Below, in pieces: positions 36,906-47,900 of a stretch of DNA of 64,000 nt. Positions within the stretch are counted from its first letter, which is position 1. Each line of letters opens with the position of its first letter. Location of the stretch: assembly GCA_017744915.1 (NCBI GenBank), contig JAGIAH010000004.1, positions 310,001 to 374,000 on the forward strand, in the 5' to 3' direction. The stretch is from Agrobacterium tumefaciens (GTDB lineage: Bacteria > Pseudomonadota > Alphaproteobacteria > Rhizobiales > Rhizobiaceae). The notes under the pieces are model-generated. The model was given only the letters and a program-made list of their open reading frames with translations. It searched no databases and was not told where the DNA came from. The translations under genes and the position numbers were made by a program.

Positions 36906-38897
36906 ATGACCAGATATCTGGCCAGAGCGCGATTTGTCGTTCCGGCAGCCACCAAATCATCTACAGTGGGTGGTTTCGACAGGAAGGTGATCGGCGGTAT
37001 CGCACCGACCTCACCCACGTTGCGAAACTCGGTCGTCGTTCTCTGCGCAGCTCTTTTCCTTGCTCCACAAGCGGCATTGTCACGGGATGATCTCAAAGGG
37101 CGGCCGCCGACAGAGGCGAACGCAGGCCAGGCATATCCAGGTATTGCTGCATCGCATGAGCGTGCCCTGACGATCCAGACATTTGCGGGTTCCGCATCTG
37201 ATAGGGTGGCGTCCGGTGCTTCACCATGTTTTCCCGTAGACACGATCCGCATCGAAGGCGGACACGAACTCATTGGCAGCGAAGCTGTTGAAGACGTGAC
37301 AAGACCCTTTGCATTGTCCTGCCAGAGCAATGAAAGCGTCGGCGGATTGCTCAAGGCGGTAAACGGCCTTTTTGCCGACAGGGGTTTTGCCACGACGCAG
37401 GCCTGGTTGCCGGAGCAAGACATTGCCGCCAGCAGGACGCTGCTCCTGCGCGTTGTGCCCGGACGGATCGATGCGGTCGTCTACAAGGAAGAACAGCAGC
37501 TCTATAAGGGGTTCTTTCCCCGGATGGCCGAATTAAGTGGCAACGTCGCAAGATCCACCTCCATTTCCGAATTCGTGCAGCAGGTGGATTCCTGGTGGGA
37601 GGGCCTTGATGACGATCTCGAGCGCCTGACCTTGTTGCCGCCATCCGCCCGGATCGCGATATCTGGCACGATTGCCAAAGACGACGTCCTGCATGTCGAT
37701 CGCCTGCAGGACACACTCGATAGCCTCAACAGGGTTCCTTCGAACAAGGCCAAAGCGGAGCTTGTTCCGGGAAAGAGGCCGGCGACCTCCGACGTGCAGA
37801 TCACAAACCGCGTCAACGATGCGTTCAGGCTCTACGGCGGCTACGACACGGAATCGATCGAAGGTGTCGACAAGCTTCGCTTCGGGATCACGGCGGAGAA
37901 AGACAATCTCATCGGCATCAACGACATGTGGGGGCTGACGCTTAAAAGCGGCGTCGAGACCAACGAACTGAGTGGCGATTTTGCGGTTCCCGTCGGACGC
38001 GCCACAATGAGGCTCAAGGGCGACTGGTCCGAAAACATGATCGACCTCGGCCCGCTTTCCGAGCTGTTCATGACGACCTGGAACGTCAGCGCGGGTGCAG
38101 ACTGGATCGTTCATTCATCACGGACTGAGCGGCTGGTTGCCGATTTCACGGTCGCGCATCGCGAACAGAACCGCTACATCAACGGCGTTGGTCTGATGGA
38201 CCAGCGCGTTTCTCCGCTTCAGGCAGGTCTGACTTACAGCCGCTTTTTCGAACGCGCCAACGTGTCGGCCCGGATCGGTGCCAGCCAGGGGCTGTCTATC
38301 TTCAATGCGCGCGAAGATGCCGACGATATCGACGACTCCACACCGCACAGCCAATTCACAAAGCTGGATGCGTCTCTTTCGGGGTCTTATGTCTTCCCCG
38401 GGCGCGCCTCCGTTTCCTCCAGCCTGTCGACGCAATGGGCGGCAACAGCGCTGTATTCCGACGACCAGATGACGATCGGCTCACGTGGCTCGGTACGCGG
38501 GTTTTCCAACGGAAGCTTCAAGGCCGACCGGGGTGCGGTGTGGCGAAACGAGGTCGCATTCGCCATGCCGATCGATTTGCTGTTGGGGAAAGCAGGATCA
38601 GGCACGCAGCCGGACAGCCAGGGTCCAGTGCAAATATCCGCCCCATCGTCGGAATGGGCGCGAACGACCCTCTCCCGTCTCAACCCTTATCTCTTTCTCG
38701 ACGCAGGGCTCGGCCGCGACGTTGCCAATGACGTCACCGGATACCGGGTCGGCAGTGGTGTGGGCCTGCGATATGGCGGCCCAAGGCTTTCTTTCGATGT
38801 CGGCTACGCCTGGCGGGTTGCCGAAGACAGCCGAAGCCGGCGCGTGAGCGAGGAAAAGGGCGAGTTGTTCATGACACTGCGTTTGAAGGTTTTTTGA
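36906..38897 (+). CDS. Two-partner secretion transporter TpsB (ShlB/FhaC/CdiB family)
   Basis: A 663-residue outer-membrane beta-barrel transporter that exports TpsA exoproteins. A hydrophobic signal segment lies at residues about 42-58 (SVVVLCAALFLAPQAALS), after an unusually long N-region. POTRA domains follow (VDTIRIEGGHELIGSEAVED, then LLKAVNGLFADRGFATTQAW). The barrel includes the conserved late motif SRGSVRGFSNGSF, matching VRGY of TpsB/Omp85 proteins, and ends with the aromatic-type strand ELFMTLRLKVF. It heads an operon of at least eleven genes and is the only TpsB seen, so it probably serves both exoproteins. Confidence 0.9.
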   Translation: MTRYLARARFVVPAATKSSTVGGFDRKVIGGIAPTSPTLRNSVVVLCAALFLAPQAALSRDDLKGRPPTEANAGQAYPGIAASHERALTIQTFAGSASDRVASGASPCFPVDTIRIEGGHELIGSEAVEDVTRPFALSCQSNESVGGLLKAVNGLFADRGFATTQAWLPEQDIAASRTLLLRVVPGRIDAVVYKEEQQLYKGFFPRMAELSGNVARSTSISEFVQQVDSWWEGLDDDLERLTLLPPSARIAISGTIAKDDVLHVDRLQDTLDSLNRVPSNKAKAELVPGKRPATSDVQITNRVNDAFRLYGGYDTESIEGVDKLRFGITAEKDNLIGINDMWGLTLKSGVETNELSGDFAVPVGRATMRLKGDWSENMIDLGPLSELFMTTWNVSAGADWIVHSSRTERLVADFTVAHREQNRYINGVGLMDQRVSPLQAGLTYSRFFERANVSARIGASQGLSIFNAREDADDIDDSTPHSQFTKLDASLSGSYVFPGRASVSSSLSTQWAATALYSDDQMTIGSRGSVRGFSNGSFKADRGAVWRNEVAFAMPIDLLLGKAGSGTQPDSQGPVQISAPSSEWARTTLSRLNPYLFLDAGLGRDVANDVTGYRVGSGVGLRYGGPRLSFDVGYAWRVAEDSRSRRVSEEKGELFMTLRLKVF

Positions 38898-38900
38898 GCC

Positions 38901-39548
38901 ATGCCGTTTTTGTTCGATCCTCCCTCAAGAGATGCCCTCACGTTCGGACTGCGCCGTCGGTGCTCCTCATCGGTGTCCGAAATTGGTATGGCGCTTGTTG
39001 CCGTCGGATTGCTGCTGGCCTCACCTGCGGCGGAAGCGATTGCGGATGATGGCAAGACTTCAGTCATCGGGAAAAAGGCTCCCGAAGTTGCGGCAGAAGC
39101 AGTCGTGGATCCCAAGCGTTATGGCGATTGGGAACTGGTCTGCAAGCCACAGTCGGCTACCGCCACCCCGAAAGCGGAAAGCGCGACATGCCGTCTCCAG
39201 CAGGCGCAGGCCGTCAACGGCGGGAAGGATGTCGTCTTTCTGTTCAACATTGCGAGGCAGGGAAAACAGCGCGTCGCGATCATTTCGACACCCCTGAACG
39301 TCTATCTGCCGGCAGGTCTGGAATTGAAGATCGATGGTGGACAGGTTCAGCGCGTTGTCTTCGAGACATGCAATATCTCCGGATGCCACGCCGGCTTTGC
39401 TCTCAGCGGCTCGCTGCTCGGCTCATTGCGCAAGGGAAGCGTTCTGACGGTCGCTCTCAAGGACACCAAGGCAACCACCATTCCGCTCAAGGTTTCGCTC
39501 AATGGGATCAGCGCCGGCATCGACGCGCTGGATGCGGCAACACCATGA
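38901..39548 (+). CDS. Invasion-associated locus B (IalB) family protein
   Basis: A 215-residue exported protein. The N-terminus has a basic start and then a hydrophobic signal core (MALVAVGLLLASPAAEAIA, ending near residue 48). The mature protein has the IalB pattern: DPKRYGDWELVCKPQS, two conserved cysteine pairs (one in ATCRLQQ, another in ETCNISGCHAGFALS), and AGLELKIDGG. IalB proteins are periplasmic or surface proteins of unknown biochemical role in alphaproteobacteria. It starts 3 bases after tpsB and overlaps the next gene by 4 bases. Confidence 0.85.
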   Translation: MPFLFDPPSRDALTFGLRRRCSSSVSEIGMALVAVGLLLASPAAEAIADDGKTSVIGKKAPEVAAEAVVDPKRYGDWELVCKPQSATATPKAESATCRLQQAQAVNGGKDVVFLFNIARQGKQRVAIISTPLNVYLPAGLELKIDGGQVQRVVFETCNISGCHAGFALSGSLLGSLRKGSVLTVALKDTKATTIPLKVSLNGISAGIDALDAATP

Positions 39549-40501
39549 GGCCAGACAGGGAGATATGCGCAGGGATAGCTCGTCATGTGTTGGTTGCCGG
39601 ACTGATGGCGGCAGGCTGGCTATCAATGGCCGGACAAGGATTGGCGGCACCCGGCGAGTTCAATGAATGCCCGGGCAGGATTGAAGAAGTGTCCAGCAGC
39701 CGCTTGGTCGCTTTTGCCGACCTCGCCGGTCGCGTCGGCACGGTGGATTACCTGCTCTTTGGCGAACGGCATGGCGTCCGGGAACAGGCGGTTGCGTCGT
39801 CCTGCGTGCTGTCGGCAATGGCAAAGGATGATCGTCCCGTAACCGTCGTTATGGAAATGCTCTCACGCGACGATGATGCGGCAATTGCCCTCTATCGCAA
39901 AAACCATCCGGAAACACCGGCCGGGCTGGGCGCAGAACTTAAATGGTGGACGCGAGGCTGGCCAGCCTTCGACAACTGGTTGCCGCTCGTTGAGCGCGCA
40001 TTCAGCCTTCGCGTTCCCTTACATGGCGGCGATCTGGTGGAGAAAGATGGGCGCACGGGTGAACTGACACCAGGCGAGAAAAAGGCGATCCGCAAACGGC
40101 TCGGTGCAGCCGAAACCGCAATCCGCGAAAGCTGGACGAAGGCAATGATCGCAGCGCATTGCGGACTGATCTCAGACCGGCAGGCCGCGCTCAACGCCGA
40201 CCATCAGATCCGCCGCGATCTTTCCATGGCCGATGCCGCAGAGCAGGCCGGGATGTTGAAACATGGTGTTCTGCTGCAGGTCGGCCGTGGCCACGGCCGC
40301 AAGGACCGCTCTCTTTATCAGGCCCTTGCCCGGGCAGACGCATCGGTTCTGACCGTTGGCGCTTTCGCCGAAGGTGAAAATATCACCGACGAGGAGCGCA
40401 GCCTCTACGATTACCTGTGGATCGTCGGCAAGGCTGAACTGGCCGACCCGTGCAAATTGACAGGGCTGACGAGCAAGACAGGGGAGCCCATCTCCGAATG
40501 A
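39545..40501 (+). CDS. ChaN-like haem-binding family exported protein
   Basis: A 318-residue protein with a signal peptide (HVLVAGLMAAGWLSMAGQG, cleavage near residue 36). The motif YLLFGERHGVREQ matches the GExH element of the ChaN/cofactor haem-binding fold, and VVMEMLSRDDD and LLQVGRGHGRKDRS match later conserved positions. In ChaN such proteins bind haem as outer-membrane lipoproteins; no lipobox is seen here, so it is probably periplasmic. The start at 39545 overlaps the IalB stop (ATGA) and its own stop overlaps the next start, showing tight coupling. Confidence 0.78.
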   Translation: MRPDREICAGIARHVLVAGLMAAGWLSMAGQGLAAPGEFNECPGRIEEVSSSRLVAFADLAGRVGTVDYLLFGERHGVREQAVASSCVLSAMAKDDRPVTVVMEMLSRDDDAAIALYRKNHPETPAGLGAELKWWTRGWPAFDNWLPLVERAFSLRVPLHGGDLVEKDGRTGELTPGEKKAIRKRLGAAETAIRESWTKAMIAAHCGLISDRQAALNADHQIRRDLSMADAAEQAGMLKHGVLLQVGRGHGRKDRSLYQALARADASVLTVGAFAEGENITDEERSLYDYLWIVGKAELADPCKLTGLTSKTGEPISE

Positions 40502-42525
40502 GACGTACGTTCCGGTTGGCAAACATGAAGAATTCCGTGGCAGCTAGTCTGTCCTTGCTGCTGTGCGGCGTGGCGTTGCCCGTCTTCGCGCAGGTCATTC
40601 CCGACGGTGGCAGCAATACGACCACCAGTATCGACGCCACCAGCGGCGCTACAAACGTTCAGATCGCACCAGTCGGCAATCCGACATCCGCCATCAGCCA
40701 CAACACCTATACGGAATTTTCCGTCAATCCGCTCGGTGTCAATCTCGACAACCGGACAGTCAACGCACGCACAATCCTGAACGAGGTAACCTCCTCCCGC
40801 ATCTCGAACCTTAACGGTCCGCTTGATGTGCTGGGTGCCCGAACCCATGTCATCGTTGCGAATCCGAACGGCATTTCGGTCGACGGGGCAAGCTTCCGCA
40901 ATACCGGAGGTGTCGTGCTTTCCACCGGCAAGGCGTCTGTCGTGAGCCGGCAGATCACATCAGGCTCCTTTCAGGATAATGTGGTGCTCAAGACAGAAGG
41001 CGGCACGATCGATATCGGCGCGGGCGGCCTTTCCGGCGCGATGTCCACCCTGCATTTGCTGGCAGGCCGCATCCGCGTCGACGGCCCTGTCGAAAACAGC
41101 TCCCCGCAATTGCGCTCGTCTATAGAACTGACCGCCGGCGGCAGTTCCGTCGAATACGATTCAGCGATCGTGCCGAACTCCGATCTCGAGAACTGGGGAC
41201 GGATGACAGATGAGGGAAGCAACGACAATTCTGTCGCCATTGAAATAACCTCGCGCGGGACGCTGAAGGCCAATACGGTCCGCATCCGCGCCACCAGCAA
41301 TGGCGCAGGTGTCAGCCACGCGGGCAACGGGCTCGCTGCATTCGGCGATTTCGTTATCGATGCATCCGGCAAGGTTACGACGAGCGGGTCGATTGAAGCG
41401 AAGCGCAATGTCCACATTAACGCAGGCTCGATAGAGGCCCGTTCACTGGCCGGTCAGCCTCAAAGCAAAATCGAAGCCATCAACGGCGCGTTGACGCTTC
41501 TTGCCGACACGGGCGACATCAAGAATACCGGCGTCTTGATGAGCGGCAGCAGCCGTGACGGAGCGAATGCAGACTCCAAAGGTGCCGCTACACTCAAGGC
41601 TGCGGGTGATATCGCGCTGCTGACCGAGAATGCCGATCAGCTCGCAATCGTATTCGGAGCGAAGGACGATCTCGACGTCCGCGCCGGCGGCTCCATTACC
41701 AATAATACCGGCAGGCTGCTCTCGAATAATAAGACCATTGTCGAGGCTGGTGGAGACATCCTCAATATCGCCGATGTCCTCAACGGCGAAGGTGTCTGGC
41801 ACTACCAGAAGAACGACGGCAAGCGGCTCTGGTACACCCTCTGGCAATCGCGCGAAACGATCGAAACCGTCAGCCTGGATTACGGTCAACAACGGGTGCC
41901 GGGCCAGCAGGCATATATCATCGGTGACAGTGTCGCGATGCAGGCCGGTGGAAATGTCGTCAACCGCGGCAGCTCAATCAATGCCAATACCGGATCGGTG
42001 CTGATTGACGGGACGAGCATTCTGAACGAAGGCGGCCTGTCCGGCTCCCTGCAGTTCATCAAGCGCTGCAGGTTGACCTGCATCGGTTATGGCTCATCCA
42101 CGACAGGTGTCGCGGGTGGCGCCATCAATGCCAACGGCAATATCGAATTGCGCGCCTCATCCTCAATCCTGAACAGATATGGTCAGATCATCAGCTACGG
42201 CAGCATCAATGCAACTGCTCCCTCCGTGGTGCTGGAGGGCGGCTCGATCCCGACCGTCGTTCAGCGTCCAACCGGCCTCTATAATTTCTGGGGCGGATCG
42301 ACCGCGTGGATAGGGACCGGCGATCAGGGCGGTGTCTTTGATGCGCCCCAGGGCAGCATCACGATAAATGCCTTTCGTCCGGTTCAGGTGACTGCGGGCA
42401 CGCTGCGGGCGCGAGATGGTGTCTTCGCCCCCTCAGGTATCGAAACCTTCAAGGAAACGGCAGGCGAAGAATACCCGTTCGGCCTCGACTCCATCGGGCT
42501 CTTCCCGGGGATGGTGGGTAGATGA
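40498..42525 (+). CDS. Small TpsA exoprotein (filamentous haemagglutinin N-terminal domain)
   Basis: A 675-residue secreted protein. The signal peptide is MKNSVAASLSLLLCGVALPV (from residue 10). The TPS domain follows, with NPLGV at residues 77-81 and the classic VANPNGISVDG at 121-131. These are the TpsB recognition features. Glycine-rich beta-helix sequence extends to the C-terminus, where a GVFAPSGIETFKETAGEEYP tail ends the protein. No toxin-like domain is evident, so this may be a short adhesin. Both ends overlap neighbours (ATGA). Confidence 0.87.
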   Translation: MRRTFRLANMKNSVAASLSLLLCGVALPVFAQVIPDGGSNTTTSIDATSGATNVQIAPVGNPTSAISHNTYTEFSVNPLGVNLDNRTVNARTILNEVTSSRISNLNGPLDVLGARTHVIVANPNGISVDGASFRNTGGVVLSTGKASVVSRQITSGSFQDNVVLKTEGGTIDIGAGGLSGAMSTLHLLAGRIRVDGPVENSSPQLRSSIELTAGGSSVEYDSAIVPNSDLENWGRMTDEGSNDNSVAIEITSRGTLKANTVRIRATSNGAGVSHAGNGLAAFGDFVIDASGKVTTSGSIEAKRNVHINAGSIEARSLAGQPQSKIEAINGALTLLADTGDIKNTGVLMSGSSRDGANADSKGAATLKAAGDIALLTENADQLAIVFGAKDDLDVRAGGSITNNTGRLLSNNKTIVEAGGDILNIADVLNGEGVWHYQKNDGKRLWYTLWQSRETIETVSLDYGQQRVPGQQAYIIGDSVAMQAGGNVVNRGSSINANTGSVLIDGTSILNEGGLSGSLQFIKRCRLTCIGYGSSTTGVAGGAINANGNIELRASSSILNRYGQIISYGSINATAPSVVLEGGSIPTVVQRPTGLYNFWGGSTAWIGTGDQGGVFDAPQGSITINAFRPVQVTAGTLRARDGVFAPSGIETFKETAGEEYPFGLDSIGLFPGMVGR

Positions 42526-42650
42526 TGGCAAGCCGAATTCACCGGAAATCACCGTTCTTGCTCGCCGCGACGCCCAAACTCACGGTGCTGAAAAAAGACG
42601 AAATTGCTCCCGGGCATGCCCCGGAAAATCCCGATCACGGAGTTCAATCC

Positions 42651-43490
42651 ATGCGCAACACATCATGCCGCCGACCCACCCTCACCTCTCTGGCAGTTCT
42701 CGCCCTCATGGGCTCCTTGGGTTTGGCGCAACCCGCAACGGCTGGCCCTCTTGAAGATGGCAAGACGCTTCTGGAAAAGAAGGATTTTGCCAATGCCGCA
42801 AAGGCTTTTGCCGACGGTTTTGACAAGGGCGATGGAGAAGCCGGTTTTCATCTGGCGCGCATGGTCGAGCTCGGTGTGGGTTTTACGCCAGACGCGGTGA
42901 AAGCACGGGCCCTCTATATCGCTGCTGCTGAAAAAGGTTCGGCTGCGGCGATGAACCGGCTGGGGCTCATGCATCTTCGCGGCGAAAATGTCCGCCAGGA
43001 TTTTGCTGCCGCGGCTGAACTGATCTGCAAGGCTGCCGATCTCGGCAACCCGGAAGCCCAGTTCAATTGCGCAGGTCTTGCTCTCGATGGTCTCGGCCGC
43101 GCCAAGGATGCCGCAATTGCCTTCAGTTATTACGAGAAGGCCTCGCAAAATGGCCATACCGGCGCGCGCAACATGGAGGCGGCACTTCTTCGGACCGGTA
43201 CCGGAACCGGACAGGACCTCGCCAGGGCGGTGAAGCTGTTCGAACAGGGCGCGTCGCTCGGAAACCCGGTCTCGCTCTACGGTTTCGCCGAGATGCTGGA
43301 AAAGGGTGAAGGCGTGGCTGCCGATCCGATCCGTGCCCACCTCTATTACAATCTCGCCAATGAACGCGGACATCCCGGCGCGCGTGCCGCTCTCGAGCGC
43401 CTGACAGCAAGCATGACACCGACAGAGACCGAGGATGCGCAGGCGCGTGCCCGCAACTGGAAACCGGCTCAGGCCGCGGAAGCAAATTGA
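42651..43490 (+). CDS. Sel1-repeat (TPR-like) exported protein
   Basis: A 279-residue protein of Sel1-like repeats, each about 36 residues, beginning with GEAGFHLARMVELGVGFTPD and continuing with AAMNRLGLMHLRGENVRQDF and EAQFNCAGLALDGLGRAKDA. The signal peptide is SLAVLALMGSLGLAQPATAG. The ATG at 42651 has GGAG 8 bases upstream. A frame from 42522, coupled to the previous stop, would put 43 extra residues in front of the signal peptide. Sel1 repeats mediate protein contacts, so a periplasmic assembly role is plausible. Confidence 0.82.
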   Translation: MRNTSCRRPTLTSLAVLALMGSLGLAQPATAGPLEDGKTLLEKKDFANAAKAFADGFDKGDGEAGFHLARMVELGVGFTPDAVKARALYIAAAEKGSAAAMNRLGLMHLRGENVRQDFAAAAELICKAADLGNPEAQFNCAGLALDGLGRAKDAAIAFSYYEKASQNGHTGARNMEAALLRTGTGTGQDLARAVKLFEQGASLGNPVSLYGFAEMLEKGEGVAADPIRAHLYYNLANERGHPGARAALERLTASMTPTETEDAQARARNWKPAQAAEAN

Positions 43491-43518
43491 TCAATCATAT
43501 TGAATTTCGAGAGGGACC

Positions 43519-44061
43519 ATGAAGATCACGACGATTTTTATCGCGGCGGGGGCTGCACTTTTGTTGGCGGGTTGCCAGACGGCGAAGCCGCTTTCTCCGG
43601 AGCAACAGGCGAAACAGGACGAATATAATCGCGAGAATGATCGAGTCGCCAAGGCGGATTGCGGACTGGTGGATTTGCTCAACCAGCGCAGGACCAAGGT
43701 GGACGAGAAGCCACTATATGCACCCGACTGCGCCTATATGCGCAGGAACGATACTCTTGTGGGTTTCGACGGCCGCCCGACGCCTTTGCCGAATTTTGCC
43801 TTCAACGGGATTCCCGTGCCGATTGGCGGCGTCGTTGCGCTCGCCCAGGCGGCGGAAAAGGCGACCAACGAGGAACGCGCAAAGAAAGCGCAAATACCAG
43901 CCCATCTGAAATCTGAGGATGGAGCAATCGTTTATCGGAAGATGATCCTTCGCGGGTTCAAGGAAGCCGAGGTTGCCGCAGTCGCAGACACTGCAGCTTT
44001 CTCTCACGCGGCCGTAGCGACGGGTCGTGGTCGGCAATATCTGGCATCGGGCGCGAGGTAG
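43519..44061 (+). CDS. Lipoprotein with a module shared with the giant TpsA (1)
   Basis: A 180-residue lipoprotein: MKITTIFIAAGAALLLAGC is a textbook signal with lipobox LLAGC (Cys19). The mature region contains DCAYMRRNDTLVGF, matching the next gene, and a C-terminal segment (RAKKAQIPAHLKS, then IVYRKMILRGFKEAEV) that matches both the next lipoprotein and residues about 2449-2502 of the 2,940-residue exoprotein. The family is not recognised. It is one of three small lipoprotein genes between the two TpsA genes. Confidence 0.8.
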   Translation: MKITTIFIAAGAALLLAGCQTAKPLSPEQQAKQDEYNRENDRVAKADCGLVDLLNQRRTKVDEKPLYAPDCAYMRRNDTLVGFDGRPTPLPNFAFNGIPVPIGGVVALAQAAEKATNEERAKKAQIPAHLKSEDGAIVYRKMILRGFKEAEVAAVADTAAFSHAAVATGRGRQYLASGAR

Positions 44062-44064
44062 GCC

Positions 44065-44565
44065 ATGCACGTTACGTTTGTCGGCAAGGCTTTGATCGCA
44101 TTCAGCCTGATTGGACTTGTCGGATGTCAGGGGGCTGCTCCGTCTGCTGAACAGGCAGCCAGGCAGGAAAAAATCGAACAAGCGAATCTGCGCAACGCAC
44201 AGGCGTTTTGCACGATGATCGATGAGGCAAATCGATTGACAATCGCCCGCCGGCAGATGCCGCCTGAAAACGACGATTGCGCCTATTTCAGGCGCAACGG
44301 CACCCTTGTCGGCTACAGTCCGGCGGTCAGAAACCAATATACGGGCTTCTTCGACAATCTGCGGGATGTCGCGGCCTACGGTCGCGCGCAGAAGGCAGCG
44401 TTGCCGGTCTCGGTGAAAAACGACCCGGACGCTTCGGATATCTATCGCAAATTACTGATCCGCGGTTTCGATGAGGAGATTGCCGGTGAAGTGTCGCGTT
44501 CGCGTGTGTTCCTTGAGGCCGCTATCGCCTTCCGGCACGCACGGCAGGCGCAAGGAATAAAATAA
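44065..44565 (+). CDS. Lipoprotein with a module shared with the giant TpsA (2)
   Basis: A 166-residue lipoprotein with signal and lipobox (LIAFSLIGLVGC). It is a paralogue of the preceding gene: DCAYFRRNGTLVGY aligns with DCAYMRRNDTLVGF. Its C-terminal part reads FFDNLRDVAAYGRAQKAALP, then DIYRKLLIRGFDEEIA, closely matching the giant exoprotein's FGDNLKKIQNYQRAQNAAIP and DLYRDAIVRGLTGAEL. It lies 3 bases after the previous gene and overlaps the next by one base. Confidence 0.8.
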   Translation: MHVTFVGKALIAFSLIGLVGCQGAAPSAEQAARQEKIEQANLRNAQAFCTMIDEANRLTIARRQMPPENDDCAYFRRNGTLVGYSPAVRNQYTGFFDNLRDVAAYGRAQKAALPVSVKNDPDASDIYRKLLIRGFDEEIAGEVSRSRVFLEAAIAFRHARQAQGIK

Positions 44566-44861
44566 TGGCTTGTTGGAAGATGACGCGTTTCCTTCCCGTT
44601 TTCCTCTCGCTGGCCCTGGCTGCCGGCTGCCGGCCGACTGATCCGCAGCCAGTCGCGACACTGAACGGCGAAAAGATCATGTCGGCGACGTGCACCAATT
44701 CGATCGTCACCCCGACGGAGCGATCCTGCAAAAAGGCTGTCCTCGAAAAATGCCGACCGGGGGCGACCATCGCAGACATGAGCGAAACATCTCGCCCGGT
44801 TTACCGCCATCCGGGCTGGACCACGCAATATATCTGGACCGTCCTCATAAAGAACTGCTGA
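44565..44861 (+). CDS. Small lipoprotein
   Basis: A 98-residue protein with a lipoprotein signal (FLPVFLSLALAAGC; start ATG 44565, or ATG 44580 directly before the signal). The mature part is about 75 residues and has four further cysteines, suggesting disulfides. It is not recognised and does not share the module of the two preceding lipoproteins. It is the last gene before the giant exoprotein and is likely cotranscribed. Confidence 0.65.
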   Translation: MACWKMTRFLPVFLSLALAAGCRPTDPQPVATLNGEKIMSATCTNSIVTPTERSCKKAVLEKCRPGATIADMSETSRPVYRHPGWTTQYIWTVLIKNC

Positions 44862-44922
44862 CGATCTGGTTTGTACCTACGCGAATACGAATTCAATTGC
44901 CCTTGCTGTTGGGAGTATCCGA

Positions 44923-47900
44923 ATGAAAACGATGATGGTCAAAGTGCTGATCCGCAAGTCCAGACCGGGCAAGCTGGTCAAGAAAGCGACCGCATTGATG
45001 ACGTCGGTCAGCCTTGTGCTGACGACGATCGCCAGTTCATTTGCACCCGCCAGCGCGCAGGTCATCACAGATCCGACCGCGCCAATTGAGTTTCGTCCAA
45101 ATGTGACGTCTTCGGGCAACGGAACTCCGACGCTGAACATCGTCAAGCCGTCGAGCGGCGGTGTCAGTCACAACAAATTGCGCGAGTACAATATCGATAC
45201 GCGCGGGCTGATCCTGAACAATTCAGGGCTTGGCGGAACTTCCATCATCGGCGGCAAGGTTGAATCCAATCCCAATCTCGTCGGTGGCGGCTCCGCCAAG
45301 ATCATTGTCAACGAGGTGACAGGCAGCAGACGTTCCAACCTCAATGGCGTGACAGAGGTCTTTGGTTCAAAGGCCGACGTGATCGTGGCCAATCCCAATG
45401 GCATCGATTGCATGGGGTGCGGATTTATCAACACCGGTCGCGCGACGCTGACCACCGGAACACCGCTTATCGACTACAATGCCGGCACGGTAGGGCTGGA
45501 AACCAGATCCGGCGACATCACCATTTCCGGTACCGGTGTTTCGGCTGCCGACGGCCAGTCGCCGGACGAGATCCGGCTTGATGCAAAATCAATCCGGATC
45601 GATGGCCTGATCGATGCGCGGGGTCGTATCGACCTCAAGGCCGGCTCCAATCGTACTGACGGTTCGACGGACAAAACAACGGCCATCGCCGGCGATCCCG
45701 TGGGCCAGGGGATCGTTTCGAGCGCGGCAGGCGTTGTACGCGCGGCATCGATTGCGGCCCTTTCCAGCGATCTGAACACAGGTATTTCGCTGGCTGGCAA
45801 TATACAGGCTCTTGGTATGCTCGATGCCAATGGCGCACTCCTGCCGGGTGCGCTTTCGCTCGTCTCCGCCGGTCAAATTCAGTTGGTGTCGGGCGGTGTG
45901 GTCGGCAACGCCGACCTTCGTGCAGCAGGCGCGCTTCAGATTGCGCGCGATCTCGCGGCCCAGGGAGAAATCTCCATCACTGCCCGAGATGTCTCATTGC
46001 TCGATACGGCGACCGTAGAAGGCGGGCGCGGCCTTTCCATCGTTGCGAGTGCTGACATCGTTTCCGCTGCTGTTCTCAAATCCGGCGGTGCTATGACGGT
46101 GGATGCGGGCAGCAGCGCCTCTCTGTCCGGCATTATCGCCAGCGTCGGCAATATGAACCTGCGCGCGACAGACAAACTTGCCACCGACACGGCGACCCTT
46201 GTTGCGCCGAACATCGACATCAGGGCGAAGGACGTGGCGCTGACCTCGACCTGGTTCGAACCTGAAAACCAGGGTTCGATCACGGCAACGAATGTCGAGA
46301 TCGGTGACGGCACCCAGTTCAAAAAGACTTCTCCCGTCTTCATCAATGCGGCTGAACAGCTAACCATCGGCACCCGGATCGATACTGCGGGATATCCTGC
46401 GCTTGCGATGGCATTCCGGGATCTCGCGATTTCGAACACCGGGGTGTTCACGACGGGCGACCACCTGTTCGATGTCCGCAACTTCAGAAATGCCGGCGTA
46501 CTCCTTTCAAGCGGCCAATTCGCGATCAACGCTCAGCAGGCGATCGTTGATGCAACGGGTGTGATCAAGGCCGGAACGCTCAGGATAACGACCGCAGGCA
46601 ATCTCACCAACTTGGGAAGCCTCCTCTCCGAAACGACGCTTACGCTTCTTTCTGACGGAAGCGTAACAAATGACGGAAGGATTATCGCAGCAGGTGAACT
46701 TGAACTCGATGCCGTAAATTATATTGCCAACTCGCAGGGGGCTCAATTGGCTGCCCGGAAGGCAGTGCTGATCCTCGGAAGCGAGCTCCGCAATAACGGC
46801 GCGATTAGCGCACTCGAAACCGTCGATATCAGCGTCGGTGGCACGATCACGAACACCGGTGCGATCAGTTCCAATGCAGACCTCACTCTCGTGGCGGCTG
46901 ACCTCCTCAATTCCGGTGCGGCGGCATTGATCGGAACACATGGTAATCTTTCGATCACGTCTGGTCACCTCGCCAACCTGTTCGGCACTCTCCAGGCCAA
47001 TGGAAGCTTCGAGATCGCCGCATCCGGCTCTCTCACTAATGCCGGTCTGCTGCTTGGACGGTCTGACCTTGGAGTTACAGCCTCGGCACTGACCAATCTC
47101 GAAACCGGCAGGATCCATGCAGGACGGATAGACATCAAGCTGGATGCTGGAGACCTGAGCAATCTTGGTCAGATGGTCAGTGGAGACACGCTCGGCATTG
47201 TCGCTGCGGGAAGTGTCCTCAACGACGGCGTCGTCCAGGCGAGGTCATCCACGCTGCGCCTGGAAGCCGTTTCCTACGTTTCCAATTCTCCTGCGGCGGA
47301 ATTGGTAGCGGCGAACGCAAACATCATCCTTTCGGGTTCTTTACGCAATGCTGGTCTGATCGCCACGTCTGGAGCGCTGACTCTGCAGGCGGCGCAGGGT
47401 GCGCGAAATGAGGCACGCGGCGAAATCGTCGCCAAGGTGATCGAGACGAAGGTCGTTGGCGATCTCGTCAATCTCGGCAAACTCGTTTCCGAAACAACGC
47501 TGAGGGTCACTGTTTCCGGCCTCCTTGCCAATAGCGGTTCTATCCATGCCGCCGGCGATCTGGAACTGACTGTAGCCGATCTGATCAACAGTGGTCCCGG
47601 GTCAAGTATCGCCAGCAACGGCGACATAACCGTTCTCGCCTCGCGCGGTATCGCCAACAATGCAGGTTCAATCGCTTCCAATCGCGCGCTGACGCTTTCG
47701 GCAGACACTACCTTGTCGAACTCCGGTCTTCTGCAAGGTAGCGAGGGACTTTCAGCTTCGGCCCAGATGCTTGATAACCAGCAGACGGGGCGTATCTATG
47801 CCGGTTCGACACGCCAGACAGAAAATGGCCTCGTACCCGTCGGCGAACTGACCGTAAACCTCTCCGGAACTCTCTCCAATCTCGGGCAGATCGTTTCGGC